Below, in pieces: positions 28,957-37,846 of a DNA stretch of 64,000 nt. This stretch comes from Nodosilinea sp. E11 (GTDB lineage: Bacteria; Cyanobacteriota; Cyanobacteriia; Phormidesmidales; Phormidesmidaceae): the NCBI RefSeq assembly GCF_032813545.1, contig NZ_CP136520.1:2102001-2166000 (forward strand), given 5' to 3'. The notes below the pieces were generated by a model. That model searched no databases and was not told the DNA's origin. It saw only the letters and a program-made list of their open reading frames with translations. Numbering within the stretch: position 1 is the first letter of the stretch; each line of letters starts with the position of its first letter. The position numbers were made by a program, and so were the translations under genes.

Positions 28957-29436
28957 TCAAGCGGGGGCATCGCGATCCAAAATCAGTGTTACAGGGCCAT
29001 CGTTGTGAATCTCGACCTGCATCGTCGCTCCAAATTGGCCAGTTTCGACGCACAGACCGCTGTCTCGTAGCAATGCCACAAACGCGTTGTACAGAGCCTC
29101 GGCCTGGGCTGGAGGGGCTGCCCCCTCAAACGAGGGACGGCGACCCTTACGACAGTCGCCGTAGAGGGTAAACTGGCTGACCACCAAAATGTCGCCCCCA
29201 ATTGTTTGTACAGAGTGATCCCAGCGATCGCCCTCCTGGGCCGATCTTTGACCGTCGCTATCCAACGACGGAAACAACCGCAGATCTAGGCACTTGCGGG
29301 CCATCCAGGCCAATTCTGTGGTCGTGTCGGTGGGAGCAATACCCACCAGTAGCGTTAGCCCCCGGCCAATGCAGCCGACCACGTTGCCCCCTACGGTAAC
29401 GCTGGAGGCCGTCACCCGCTGCACTACGACTCGCAT
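28957..29436 (-). CDS. dtd: D-aminoacyl-tRNA deacylase
   Basis: This cleaves D-amino acids and glycine from mischarged tRNA. The 159-residue product has both signature motifs: the [17 protein letters not shown] block and the C-terminal [10 protein letters not shown] (the GPVT cross-subunit loop). The start ATG at 29436 lies inside the 3' end of the HIT gene (13-base overlap), so the two are co-transcribed and probably coupled. Confidence 0.95.
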   Translation of the reverse strand: MRVVVQRVTASSVTVGGNVVGCIGRGLTLLVGIAPTDTTTELAWMARKCLDLRLFPSLDSDGQRSAQEGDRWDHSVQTIGGDILVVSQFTLYGDCRKGRRPSFEGAAPPAQAEALYNAFVALLRDSGLCVETGQFGATMQVEIHNDGPVTLILDRDAPA

Positions 29437-29924
29437 GCTAGCTGCTGCGCAAATTTTTGCTGCCACACCGTTCGAATCTGCTCTGCGGCCTGAGCCATAT
29501 CGGTGTCGCTAGGAGCCTTGCCCAGGGTGCGAAACACCTGGAGTTCGAGGCCCTTTAGGCCCAGTTCTTGAGGATGTTGCCCATCCGGGTAGCGGGGTTG
29601 CAGCACAAAGTGAACATGGTAGGGTGGCTGGTCAACCCAGAGGCTGACGTAAACCCGCTCGGCCCCCATAGCCAGGGCGATCGCCTCCGACATCTGCTGC
29701 AAAAAAGGTCCCATAGAGGCCGATTCAGCCTCAGAGAGATCCCAGAGGTTTTCACGATGGGCACGGGTTTTGACAACTACCGACCCCAGCCCGTAAGGGC
29801 CAACGCAGTGGTCAGCCACCCACCACGAGTTTTCGGCAATGGTGCCGCCGGGTACGGTCTCTTTCCCGGCCAAAATTTGACAGGCTAAACAATCGGGATG
29901 GAGTTGGCTGCCGGGGTCGGTCAT
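29424..29924 (-). CDS. HIT-like family protein
   Basis: A 166-residue protein of the histidine-triad superfamily. The N-terminal [11 protein letters not shown] is a zinc-type CxxC in the usual position, followed by [29 protein letters not shown] and [11 protein letters not shown] as the HxH part of the triad. The third His of a canonical HxHxHxx motif is replaced by Gln, so catalysis may differ. It overlaps dtd downstream. Confidence 0.8.
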   Translation of the reverse strand: MTDPGSQLHPDCLACQILAGKETVPGGTIAENSWWVADHCVGPYGLGSVVVKTRAHRENLWDLSEAESASMGPFLQQMSEAIALAMGAERVYVSLWVDQPPYHVHFVLQPRYPDGQHPQELGLKGLELQVFRTLGKAPSDTDMAQAAEQIRTVWQQKFAQQLACES

Positions 29925-30022
29925 TGGGCCAAGGGGGTTACCGAATAGGAGAAGGGTTTAGAGGCGAGGCGTTAGGGCTTCAGACTGGAGGAATGCGCTC
30001 ACGGTTGTGCTCTCAGCCTTTA

Positions 30023-30146
30023 GAGAGTGTTTGAAAAGTGATTTGCTGTCACTTTAGTCACCTGCCGCCCCCCTGCCCCCTTTCTAAGGGGGATTTAAGG
30101 GGATCGTCACTTTGGCGACAAGAAACAGGACTTTTCAAACGTCCTC
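30023..30146. repeat. MITE-like element with TTA target duplication
   Basis: A 124-bp element runs from GAGAGTGTTTGAAAAGT to ACTTTTCAAACGTCCTC. The two ends are terminal inverted repeats of about 17 bp with two or three mismatches. It is flanked by TTA on both sides (30020-30022 and 30147-30149), the trinucleotide duplication typical of an IS5-group transposase. The inside has a C-run and GGGGGATTTAAGGGGATC. There is no coding capacity and no matching transposase in this window. Confidence 0.75.
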
Positions 30147-30157
30147 TTAATCCTGTC

Positions 30158-30580
30158 TCAAAGTCTCACCAAAACCTGTTCGCCGTCAATGGTGGCCTCA
30201 AAGCGGGTCAGGGGCCGTTGCGGCGGGCCAGAAACGACGCTGCCGTCGGGGTTAAACCGCCCACCGTGGCAGGGACAGGCAAACAGCCCTTGGGCATTAT
30301 CCCAGGGCACAGTGCAGCCAGAGTGGGTACAGACAGCGCTGACCGCAATGACTGACTCTGGTGCGCTAGGGTCGCGAATCACGGCCAGGTTGTTGCCCTG
30401 GATATTTTGGCTAGCCAAAACACCGGCGGCGTCTAGGTCAGCCACGGTGCCTACAGCCACTAGCTCCCCCTCGGTAGCTGCCGGGGGGGATGAATCAGAC
30501 TGGCAAGCTGCGATCGCCACCGGCAACGAACTGGCCAGCAGCCCCAGCCCCAGCCGATTAATAAATACTCGACGCTTCAT
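30158..30580 (-). CDS. Small Rieske [2Fe-2S] protein with Tat/lipoprotein-type leader
   Basis: A 140-residue protein. The N terminus MKRRVFINRLGLGLLASSLPVAIAACQ has a twin-arginine pair and also a lipobox-like IAAC. The Rieske fold has CTHSGC and CPCHGG as the cluster ligands (C-x-H and C-x-x-H, with two extra Cys for the disulfide), followed by GGRFNPDGSVVSGPPQRPL. It is the periplasmic/lumenal PetC-like type rather than an oxygenase subunit, but lacks a membrane helix like that of PetC. It follows the COG0523 GTPase by 39 bases on the same strand, suggesting co-transcription. Confidence 0.88.
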   Translation of the reverse strand: MKRRVFINRLGLGLLASSLPVAIAACQSDSSPPAATEGELVAVGTVADLDAAGVLASQNIQGNNLAVIRDPSAPESVIAVSAVCTHSGCTVPWDNAQGLFACPCHGGRFNPDGSVVSGPPQRPLTRFEATIDGEQVLVRL

Positions 30581-30619
30581 AGTGATGAATTTTCCTGTGC
30601 TGCAATGCCTTTACCTGTC

Positions 30620-31801
30620 CTATTTGCCAAACCCCAGACCTCGACTGGCCGAGGGGAGGCACAGGCAGTCGTTAAGCTGCTGCCGCAGGGTGTCGTGGTC
30701 CAGCCCCTGACCAATTAGCACCAGTTGGTTCTTGGGTTCACCTTTCCAATCGTCGTCATCGAGCGAGAAGCGCTTGCCGCTGAGGTGAAAAATGTGGCGC
30801 TTGGGGCTTTCGTCGAACCAGAGAATACCCTTGGCCCGAAACACTGACTCGGGCAGCAGGTTATCTAGAAAGTTCTGAAATTTACGAATGGCAAAGGGGC
30901 GATCGCTAGCAAAGGACAGCGACGTAAACCCATCAATGGCCAGGTGGTCAGAGTGGTGCCCGTGGGCATGGTGATCATGATCGTGGTCATGCTCACAGTG
31001 GCCGTGGTCGTGGTCGCAATTGGCGTGGTCGTGGGCCTCGTGGTCGTGGGCCTCGTGGCCATGGGCAGCATGATCGTGGTGATCGTGCCCGTGATGGTCG
31101 TGGTCGTGGTCGTCTTTGGCGCGATCGCTCCCAAAATATTTGTCTGACTCAAACAAGCCCACGCTGAGAATCAGCGGTAGCGGCACTTCAGACTTGGTGG
31201 TGCGCAAAATTCGCGCCCCTGCTTTGACATCGCGAATTTTGACTTCTAGCAGGTCAAGATCGGCATTGTCGACCAGGTCGGCTTTGTTGAGCAAAATGAT
31301 ATCGCCGTAGGCAATCTGGTTGTGGGCGGCCTGGCTATTAAACAGATCCAAACTGTAATTTTCGGCATCAACCACAGTGACAATCGAGTCAAGCCGGGTC
31401 ATATCGCGCAACTCGGTGCCCAAAAACGTCAGGGCGATAGGCAGGGGGTCGGCCAGACCGGTGGTTTCGACCACCAGGTAGTCGATTTTGTCCTGGCGCT
31501 CCAGCACTTTGTACACCGCTTCCATCAGGTCGTTGTTGATGGTGCAGCAGATGCAGCCGTTGCTGAGTTCGACCATCGTGTCGTCGCTGTTGTCGGTGGC
31601 GATCAGCAGGTCGTTATCAATGCCGATTTCGCCAAACTCGTTCACCAGCACAGCGGTCTTGAGCCCTTCCTGGTTGGCCAAAATGTGGTTGAGCAGGGTG
31701 GTTTTGCCGCTGCCCAAAAAGCCGGTAATGATCGTGACGGGCAGACCGTGTTTGGTGTCATCCATAGCCTGGGGCTGGATGGGGGGCGCAGCGGTAGACA
31801 T
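30620..31801 (-). CDS. COG0523/CobW-like metal chaperone GTPase with His-rich linker
   Basis: A 393-residue G3E GTPase. The N-terminal Walker A is GFLGSGKTTLLNHIL, the metal-binding CxCC is in GCICCTI, and the G4 motif is NKADLV. Between the GTPase and the C-terminal CobW_C domain lies a His/Asp-rich stretch of about 60 residues (31.1-30.95 kb), with many HDH and HGH units. Such linkers bind zinc, cobalt or nickel and are typical of COG0523 subgroups involved in zinc homeostasis. No Zur-type operator could be recognised upstream. The C-terminal domain is intact (AIRKFQNFLDNLLPESVFRAKGILWFDESPKRHIFHLSGKRF). Confidence 0.92.
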   Translation of the reverse strand: MSTAAPPIQPQAMDDTKHGLPVTIITGFLGSGKTTLLNHILANQEGLKTAVLVNEFGEIGIDNDLLIATDNSDDTMVELSNGCICCTINNDLMEAVYKVLERQDKIDYLVVETTGLADPLPIALTFLGTELRDMTRLDSIVTVVDAENYSLDLFNSQAAHNQIAYGDIILLNKADLVDNADLDLLEVKIRDVKAGARILRTTKSEVPLPLILSVGLFESDKYFGSDRAKDDHDHDHHGHDHHDHAAHGHEAHDHEAHDHANCDHDHGHCEHDHDHDHHAHGHHSDHLAIDGFTSLSFASDRPFAIRKFQNFLDNLLPESVFRAKGILWFDESPKRHIFHLSGKRFSLDDDDWKGEPKNQLVLIGQGLDHDTLRQQLNDCLCLPSASRGLGFGK

Positions 31802-31874
31802 GGGTGATCTTTAAACGCAAGGACATTTTCCATACTAGCGAATCAAGAGTCGTGGCGCTCAGGGTTGGGATTGT

Positions 31875-32444
31875 TTAGGAAAAGGCGCGATCGCCCCCTA
31901 AGGCAGCAGCCTCCCGCCGCAACACAAAAAAGAACGGTTGTGCCATGCCTTTGAGATCCATCAGACCCAGCACCGTCTGTTCGTCTACCCGACGAAAAAT
32001 ATCGTTGATGGGCAGGCTGTCATAAACCATGGTGGCGCTCTCTTTGCCCCGGTAATGGGTCAGCCGCAGCCGCGCGCAGGACTGCTGAGTCGAAAACAAA
32101 CCCAACGCCCGCTGAAAGATACGTCCCACCCCCTCCGACTTGGGAATGGGCACTCGCTCTATCCAGCCGAGGAGAGGTAAAGCCCAGAGGGGGTTAACGC
32201 TGGTCGTACCGCCCGTGGCGGTAGTAAACACCAGCGGGTGCACATGTTCCGGATGCTCAAAGCGTTTGCCACGCCAATGGTAGGTTTCTAGCGCCCCATC
32301 TAGGGGGTGGGCAGTGGGGAAGCCTGAGCCTTGCCAAGCGCCCAGCATAAAATCGACCTCAACCGTATCCAGCCCATCAAAAATCGCTAAAGCCTCAGCT
32401 GTTGTTACCTGACCAATACCAATAGCGTCAGAAAATGTTTTCAC
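31875..32444 (-). CDS. DUF4334 / GXWXG domain protein
   Basis: A 189-residue protein with the GXWXG signature near the N terminus (LGAWQGSGF) and the DUF4334 C-terminal pattern (LRLTHYRGKESATMVYDSLPINDIFRRVDEQTVLGLMDLKG). The family is of unknown function and is often near dehydrogenases. Translation begins at a GTG. It is 47 bases downstream of the GDSL gene on the same strand. Confidence 0.82.
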   Translation of the reverse strand: MKTFSDAIGIGQVTTAEALAIFDGLDTVEVDFMLGAWQGSGFPTAHPLDGALETYHWRGKRFEHPEHVHPLVFTTATGGTTSVNPLWALPLLGWIERVPIPKSEGVGRIFQRALGLFSTQQSCARLRLTHYRGKESATMVYDSLPINDIFRRVDEQTVLGLMDLKGMAQPFFFVLRREAAALGGDRAFS

Positions 32445-32491
32445 GCTTATAAGCCACGATAGGAGTGCTCAATCATTCTGTAACTCTGCTT

Positions 32492-33208
32492 TTAATTTTG
32501 CGGCTGATTGAGCAAAGCAGGGGGCAGTATGGCCTCCTCCAAAAGCGGCTGCAACCCTACCGCAACCCGATTGGCTAAAATTTCGTGCCCGGCTTGGTTA
32601 GGATGAATTCGATCATACAAATAACGAGGGTCATTTAAGCCTTCTAACACCTCAGGAATGAGATAGGCCTGGGTGTCATTGGCTACCCGCTGATATAGCC
32701 CTTCATAATTGCCGTTAAAGGGGCTGACATCCATACCCAAAAGCACCACTATGACCCCAGCTTGTTGCAGGCGGGTGACAATTTGCCGTAGGGTCTCTTC
32801 TGTTTGGGCGGGCGGCACCTGGGTGAGATAGTCGTTGCCGCCTAAACCCACAATCACCAACCAAGGGTCTGCATCGATTACATCTTGCTGCAAACGATTC
32901 AGAGCTGTTGCGGTGGTGTCGCCACCCCTGCCTCGGTTAACCACGGGCAAATTTAAGGCTTGGCTGAGTAAATTTGGGTAAGCGGCCTCGAGGCCAACTC
33001 CTGCCCCCGCCGTAATACTGTCGCCCAGAGCGATGATTTGCTCGCCGCTGCCTCGGCGCAGGTTATTGACATCTTCGCTCAGCGTTTCGCTAGCACGACT
33101 GGTACCAGGCTGGTCAATGGCTGGCTCTTGGGAAAGATTACACGCTGACAAAAGCAGTAAGCCGCCAAAGCTCAAACTCATCAACCAGGTTTTAGATAGC
33201 TTACTCAT
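32492..33208 (-). CDS. SGNH/GDSL-type esterase lipoprotein
   Basis: A 238-residue hydrolase. The signal peptide ends with LLLLSAC (lipobox). The SGNH blocks are in order: IIALGDSITAG (catalytic Ser), GGDTT, VIVGLGGNDYL (Gly/Asn oxyanion) and DRIHPNQAGH (Asp and His). It resembles TesA/lysophospholipase-type esterases. It probably acts in the periplasm on acyl or acetyl esters; the specific substrate is unknown. Confidence 0.9.
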   Translation of the reverse strand: MSKLSKTWLMSLSFGGLLLLSACNLSQEPAIDQPGTSRASETLSEDVNNLRRGSGEQIIALGDSITAGAGVGLEAAYPNLLSQALNLPVVNRGRGGDTTATALNRLQQDVIDADPWLVIVGLGGNDYLTQVPPAQTEETLRQIVTRLQQAGVIVVLLGMDVSPFNGNYEGLYQRVANDTQAYLIPEVLEGLNDPRYLYDRIHPNQAGHEILANRVAVGLQPLLEEAILPPALLNQPQN

Positions 33209-33398
33209 TAAAACAATTCAGGCTGTCTAATTACACCATAGTGCTTTTGAAATAAGTGGGGGGGATTAACAATGAGGATCAGCCTGGATTATGCTCATCT
33301 ATCTGATGAGCTATGCCATTGAGTAGACCTGCCACTTATTCACTCTTTTCTTTGATGGCGACACCCATGATTTTTCATGACAAAAGCAGGATATACCC

Positions 33399-33962
33399 TC
33401 AATTCACACCGCCTTTATCGACTTCGTAACGTAACTCAGCCATGCCAGCCCCCATCTGATTAACAGACATTAAGCGCAGAACTGGGCTTAACACTCGGCG
33501 AGGGAATAGAGGCTTACCCTTACCGAGAGTGGCTGAGCCAACCTGGACGATCAGTTCGTCTAGTAAACCAGCATCGTAGAATTGACCAGCCAAATCTCCG
33601 CCTCCAACTATCCAGATGTTTTTGGTACCAGCAGCAACTCGCATTTCACTGTGGGCATGGTGTACATCTCCATTGACGAATCGGATGTTCGCACCTTCAA
33701 TTTTTGTCAGCTTTCGACTAGAGAATATCCAGGCTGGCTGATTGTATGGCCAAGCCAAGCCAGTCTCAGTAATAACCTTTTGGGCATTGCGTAGCATCCA
33801 CTCGTAGGTTGCCGATCCCATTGCCAATGCACCCACCTCTGAAATGAACTCTGAATAGCTGGAGTCATTCAAGTCACCCAGCGGAAATAGCCAATCTAGT
33901 GAGTCATTCTCAGTCGCAATGAAGCCATCAAGGCTTGTCGCTGTAAAGTACTGAGTTTTCAT
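33399..33962 (-). CDS. Dihydrofolate-reductase-fold protein (RibD C-terminal type)
   Basis: A 187-residue protein with YFTATSLDGFIA, ALAMGSATYEWML, VGGGDLAGQFYDAGLLDELIVQVGSATLGKGKPLFP, the RibD_C/YyaP-type reductase pattern. The real dihydrofolate reductase role is unlikely. The ATG at 33962 has GGGAG twelve bases upstream; TTG 33974 would abut it and is rejected. Base composition is a little more A+T-rich than neighbours, consistent with possible horizontal acquisition. Confidence 0.8.
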   Translation of the reverse strand: MKTQYFTATSLDGFIATENDSLDWLFPLGDLNDSSYSEFISEVGALAMGSATYEWMLRNAQKVITETGLAWPYNQPAWIFSSRKLTKIEGANIRFVNGDVHHAHSEMRVAAGTKNIWIVGGGDLAGQFYDAGLLDELIVQVGSATLGKGKPLFPRRVLSPVLRLMSVNQMGAGMAELRYEVDKGGVN

Positions 33963-34001
33963 TTTTGTATGCAACTCCCAAATATGACTTCAAGCGCCTA
34001 A

Positions 34002-35246
34002 CTATGCCAGGGCAGCGGCGATCGCATTCCCCGCCAGCCAGCCCGTGGTCCAGGCACTTTGAAAGTTGAACCCGCCCGTCACCCCGTCGATATTGAGCAC
34101 TTCTCCCGCCAGGTATAGCCCTGGGCGGCAGCGACTCTCCAGGGTTTTGAAGTTGACCTCGGGCAGAGGTATGCCGCCACAGGTGACAAACTCGTCTTTA
34201 AACACCCCTTTGCCCGCCACGGTGTAGGCTCCCCGAGTCAGCTCTGTGATCAGCGCTTGCAGTTGTGCCTTAGACAGGTCGGCCCAGTTTAGGTCGGTGC
34301 GTAGGCCAACCCGGTGCTGCACCAGGTACTGCCACAGCCGCCGCGATAGGGTCGGAAACGGCGAAAATGCTGCCACCTGGCGCTTACCCTGGTCTTGCTT
34401 AAGGCTCAGCAGCTTTTGGCGCACCTGGTCTGGCTTGAGGGCGGGCAACCAATTCACCAGCAGGGTGGCTCGGTAGCGCTGTTTGTGCAGCCCCACCGCC
34501 CCATAGGCCGAAAGTTTGAGCACCGCCGGGCCGCTCAGGCCCCAGTGGGTGACCAGCAGCGGGCCGCTCTGGGTGAGGGCGGGGGAGTCTTCCAGCGCCA
34601 AACTTAGCTGTACGGTCTCGACCGAGACCCCGGCCAACTCCCGCAGGGCCGGGTCGGGGATGTTAAAGGTAAACAGCGAGGGTACCGGAGGTACCAGGTC
34701 GTGGCCCAGGCTGAGGGCCAGACGATAGCCGCCGGGGCTGCTGCCGGTAGCCAAGAGCAGCTTCTGGCAGTGCCACTCTTCCCCGGCGCGGGTGGTCAGG
34801 TCAAACCCATCGGCGGTGGGCTTGACCTGGGCGATCGCACAGCCGGTGTGAATCTTGATGCCCAGCCGCCGCGCTTCCCCCAGCAGGCAGTCGACGATGG
34901 TGCCCGAGTCGTCGGTGGTGGGAAACATGCGGCCATCGGCCTCAGTTTTGAGCGCCACCCCCCGCTGCTCAAACCACTGCACCGTATCGCGGGGCTGGAA
35001 ACGACTAAAGGGGCCGCGCAGGGCGCGATCGCCCCTCGGATAGTGGCTCACCAGCAGGGCGGGGTCAAAGCAGGCGTGGGTAACATTGCAGCGCCCGCCC
35101 CCCGAGATTCTTACCTTGGCCAGGGCCTCGCGCCCCGCCTCGAAAATATGAATAGTAGCGGCAGGATAGGCCTCGGCGCAGGCGATCGCCCCAAATAGGC
35201 CAGCGGCTCCCGCCCCCGCTACAATCACCGTCGCGTTATAGATCAC
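34002..35246 (-). CDS. NAD(P)/FAD-dependent oxidoreductase, HI0933/YhiN family
   Basis: A 414-residue flavoprotein. The N-terminal Rossmann motif VIVAGAGAAGLFGAIACAE binds FAD. Family blocks are KVRISGGGRCNVTHA, LLLATGSSPGG and the C-terminal GEVLNIDGVTGGFNFQSAWTTGWLAG. The GTG start (35246) overlaps the stop of the TolQ-like gene as GTGA, so the pair is translationally coupled. The physiological substrate is unknown. Confidence 0.9.
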   Translation of the reverse strand: MIYNATVIVAGAGAAGLFGAIACAEAYPAATIHIFEAGREALAKVRISGGGRCNVTHACFDPALLVSHYPRGDRALRGPFSRFQPRDTVQWFEQRGVALKTEADGRMFPTTDDSGTIVDCLLGEARRLGIKIHTGCAIAQVKPTADGFDLTTRAGEEWHCQKLLLATGSSPGGYRLALSLGHDLVPPVPSLFTFNIPDPALRELAGVSVETVQLSLALEDSPALTQSGPLLVTHWGLSGPAVLKLSAYGAVGLHKQRYRATLLVNWLPALKPDQVRQKLLSLKQDQGKRQVAAFSPFPTLSRRLWQYLVQHRVGLRTDLNWADLSKAQLQALITELTRGAYTVAGKGVFKDEFVTCGGIPLPEVNFKTLESRCRPGLYLAGEVLNIDGVTGGFNFQSAWTTGWLAGNAIAAALA

Positions 35247-35902
35247 GGCTGATTCCCCGGCAAAAAGACCGTAGAGCTGAGCGAGCCCTGACGTTGGGCG
35301 CGGCGGTAAAGAATCTCCAGCTTGCCCCCCGCCGCTTGAATAAACGCCCGCTGGCGACGATAGAGCCCCTGAAACAGGTTGGCCAACAGTAGCGCCACCA
35401 GGGCCACCACCAGCCCCGCCGCCGTGGAAGTCAGCGCTTCACCTACCCCAGAGGTAACGCCGCTGGCGGCAGTGCCGCTGGTTTCGCCCAGGCGCAGGGT
35501 CGAGAATACCTGCATTAGACCCAGTACAGTACCCAGCAGCCCCAGCAGGGGGGCAATGCCAACTACCGTTTCAAACAGCGTCTGAAAGCGTTTCAGCAAC
35601 GGCAACTCAGACTGAGCTGCACTTTCGAGGGCTAAACGAAATTCTTCAGGGGTGGCATCACCCAAGGTAAGGGCCGCCAGAAAAATCCGGGCAATGGGCA
35701 ACTGCTGGTGCTGCTTAAGTTTTGCGATCGCCCGCTGGGGATTTTGGCTAAAGGTGCTGAGCACGTTGGGCACCAACCCCGACTGCTGACGCCCCAGCTG
35801 CAGCCAGAACCAGCCCCGCTCAACCGCTAACGCTAGAATGAGCAGCGAACACAGCAGCAGCGGCCCCATGACAACGCCCCCCGCCGTAAACCAGTTACCC
35901 AT
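35243..35902 (-). CDS. MotA/TolQ/ExbB proton channel family protein
   Basis: A 219-residue protein with three membrane segments. The first is near residues 10-32. The conserved core is LLKRFQTLFETVVGIAPLLGLLGTVLGLMQVFSTL and GVGEALTSTAAGLVVALVALLLANLFQGLY, the ExbB/TolQ proton-channel signature. The downstream partner (ExbD/TolR) is missing: the next gene is the coupled flavoprotein at 34002. It is either an orphan or works with a partner elsewhere. Confidence 0.88.
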   Translation of the reverse strand: MGNWFTAGGVVMGPLLLCSLLILALAVERGWFWLQLGRQQSGLVPNVLSTFSQNPQRAIAKLKQHQQLPIARIFLAALTLGDATPEEFRLALESAAQSELPLLKRFQTLFETVVGIAPLLGLLGTVLGLMQVFSTLRLGETSGTAASGVTSGVGEALTSTAAGLVVALVALLLANLFQGLYRRQRAFIQAAGGKLEILYRRAQRQGSLSSTVFLPGNQP

Positions 35903-35965
35903 AGCCCAGATGCCTTAACCCAAGAACCCAACCATAATACTGGCCAAAGAAGGTATTGGGTTCGG

Positions 35966-36001
35966 GGTATCAGGTATCAGGTTTTAGGTATCAGGTTCTA
36001 G
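35966..36001. repeat. Short direct repeats (GGTATCAGGT)
   Basis: Three GGTATCAGGT units are tandem or nearly so between the TolQ-like and DUF2993 genes, separated by TTTTA. This is a common cyanobacterial intergenic motif of unknown role. Confidence 0.6.
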
Positions 36002-36032
36002 AGGCAACCCGACACCCGGCACCCATCCCAAC

Positions 36033-36827
36033 TCACATCGTGCCGGGGAAATGGTCAATCTGGGCATAACCACTAAACACCAGCTGCTTGCCCTTGGTCT
36101 CTAGGCGATTGACCCGCAGCAGCACGCCGTCGAGGTTAAAACGCTCCAGATCAACCATCCGGTTCAGCACCTCCGCAAACCCGCGCGTCAGGGTGGCCGA
36201 GATCGAGGTCAAAGAGTCAGGAATGCCCTCGGGAGAAAATTCTGCATTGGCAAATATGATGCGCCGCCGCTTTTCTACTGTGACCTGAGCTAACAGTTGA
36301 ATCGGCACGTCTTTGTGATTGGGTAAATCGGTCAGTGCCGTAATTTTCACCGCCTGCTCAGGCAGCAGGGTGATATTGATATCTCTGAAGGTAACTGGGT
36401 CGCCCCCAGAGAGAGAGGTCACGGCCTCATCGGTCACCCCTTCGAGATGCTGACGCACCAGGTCGGCTTCGAAGGCGCGGTTGATGGCGTCTTCTTGTAG
36501 CGTGACCTGGGCTACGGCCTGAGTGGGCTGGCGCAAGCGAATTTTGCCGCTGATCGCCGAGCCCACGTCAATCGACACCGCATCGGTTTCAAACATCATC
36601 TCGGCGGCCTCAAATTCTTTGCGAATCACGAGGCCGCGGCCTTCCATGCGGAAGCTATCGATAGTGCCCTGAAGAAGCTTGCTGGAGGGAGAGCAGCGCA
36701 CCGCTACTTCCACAGCGTCGCTACGGCTAAACAAGTGCCGTAGCGACTGGGTAGCTACAGAGTTGATCATCCTTTCACCAAAGTCATTGGACCCTTTGGA
36801 CTGAAACCCGGTAAAGCCACCGAACAT
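36033..36827 (-). CDS. DUF2993 family protein
   Basis: A 264-residue cyanobacterial DUF2993 protein: MFGGFTGFQSKGSNDFGERMINSVATQSLRHLF, VEVAVRCSPSSKLLQGTIDSFRMEGRGLV, VSIDVGSAISGKIRLRQPTQAVAQVTL, FNLDGVLLRVNRLETKGKQLVFSGYAQIDHFP. DUF2993 is a LmeA/BPI-type lipid-binding fold; the biochemical role here is not known. The ATG at 36827 is taken as the family N terminus; an upstream in-frame ATG adds five residues. Confidence 0.85.
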   Translation of the reverse strand: MFGGFTGFQSKGSNDFGERMINSVATQSLRHLFSRSDAVEVAVRCSPSSKLLQGTIDSFRMEGRGLVIRKEFEAAEMMFETDAVSIDVGSAISGKIRLRQPTQAVAQVTLQEDAINRAFEADLVRQHLEGVTDEAVTSLSGGDPVTFRDINITLLPEQAVKITALTDLPNHKDVPIQLLAQVTVEKRRRIIFANAEFSPEGIPDSLTSISATLTRGFAEVLNRMVDLERFNLDGVLLRVNRLETKGKQLVFSGYAQIDHFPGTM

Positions 36828-36944
36828 AGAGGTTAGTACCAACCTTAATTCCCCCTATGTTGTAACAAAATATGAAGCCCAATGACAGCGGACATTGCTA
36901 ATGCCATCCATTAGAGATACTGATACTCCTCTGAGGCGACCCGG

Positions 36945-37841
36945 TTAGGCGGCCAGGGCGATCGCCCCAAAAGGCTTCTCTGGCTCCGATCCTGGGGCCT
37001 TTTCTCCAGCGGCATCAGGGCCAAGGCGACGACCTAACGCTGCCGCAATGGGCTCCAGACTGCGGGCGAGGTTAACCATTTCTTCTAGAGTAAGGGCTTG
37101 GCGGGCATCTGACACAGACTCGTCGGGCACCGGATGGCACTCAACGATCAGACCGTCTGCTCCAGCGGCGATCGCAGCCCGAGCCAGGGCAGGCACCAGT
37201 TCACGCTTACCGGCGGCATGGCTAGGGTCTACCATCACCGGCAGGTGGGTGATCTGCTTGAGGGCCACCACGGCTGCGAGATCCAGCACATTGCGGGTAT
37301 AGGGGTCAAAGCTGCGAATGCCCCGCTCACAGAGAATCACATTCGGGTTGCCGTGGCTAAGCACATATTCTGCCGCCATCACAAACTCCTCTAGGGTGGC
37401 CGCGAGCCCCCGCTTGAGCAGCACTGGCTTAGTGGCCTGCCCCAGAGCCTTCAGCAGGTCGAAGTTTTGCATGTTGCGGCTGCCCACCTGCAACACATCG
37501 ACCTGGGCCGCCATCCTCTCAATCTGGTCAATGGCCATCACTTCTGAGATCACCGGCATCTGAAAACGACGACGCATATCGTCTAAAATTCGCAGCCCAG
37601 CATCCCCCATCCCCTGGAAGGCGTAGGGCGAGGTACGAGGCTTGAAAATTCCACCCCGCAAGGCCTGTACAGGCGAACTGGAGAGGTGGCAAGCGACCTG
37701 CTCCATTTGCTCAGCACTCTCGACGGCGCAGGGGCCACCGACAATCAGCAGGGTGTCGCCACCTACGGTAACGGTGTCGGTGAGCGCCACCACCGAACGG
37801 TGATCAGAATTGGATTTACGGGTCAAAGTAGCATCTTTCAT
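36945..37841 (-). CDS. aroF: 3-deoxy-7-phosphoheptulonate synthase (DAHP synthase, AroF type I-beta)
   Basis: This is the first enzyme of the shikimate pathway; it condenses PEP and erythrose 4-phosphate to DAHP, the entry to Trp, Tyr and Phe. The 298-residue product has [67 protein letters not shown] and [12 protein letters not shown]. Only about 30 residues precede the barrel, so the N-terminal ferredoxin-like feedback domain of Thermotoga-type enzymes is absent. Start: ATG at 37841, with GAGG 13 bases upstream; a TTG at 37850 is possible. The about 350-base leader contains two tandem attenuators with aromatic leader peptides, which are annotated separately. Confidence 0.96.
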   Translation of the reverse strand: MKDATLTRKSNSDHRSVVALTDTVTVGGDTLLIVGGPCAVESAEQMEQVACHLSSSPVQALRGGIFKPRTSPYAFQGMGDAGLRILDDMRRRFQMPVISEVMAIDQIERMAAQVDVLQVGSRNMQNFDLLKALGQATKPVLLKRGLAATLEEFVMAAEYVLSHGNPNVILCERGIRSFDPYTRNVLDLAAVVALKQITHLPVMVDPSHAAGKRELVPALARAAIAAGADGLIVECHPVPDESVSDARQALTLEEMVNLARSLEPIAAALGRRLGPDAAGEKAPGSEPEKPFGAIALAA

Positions 37842-37846
37842 TGCAA

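Noticed and set aside
30944..31147. Val-rich + strand frame opposite the COG0523 gene
   Set aside because: Val/Gly-rich translation is the antisense of the His/Asp codon repeats in the metal-binding linker.
35903..36032. Direct GGTATCAGGT repeats as a CRISPR-like array
   Set aside because: Only three units with tiny and irregular spacing; no cas gene nearby.
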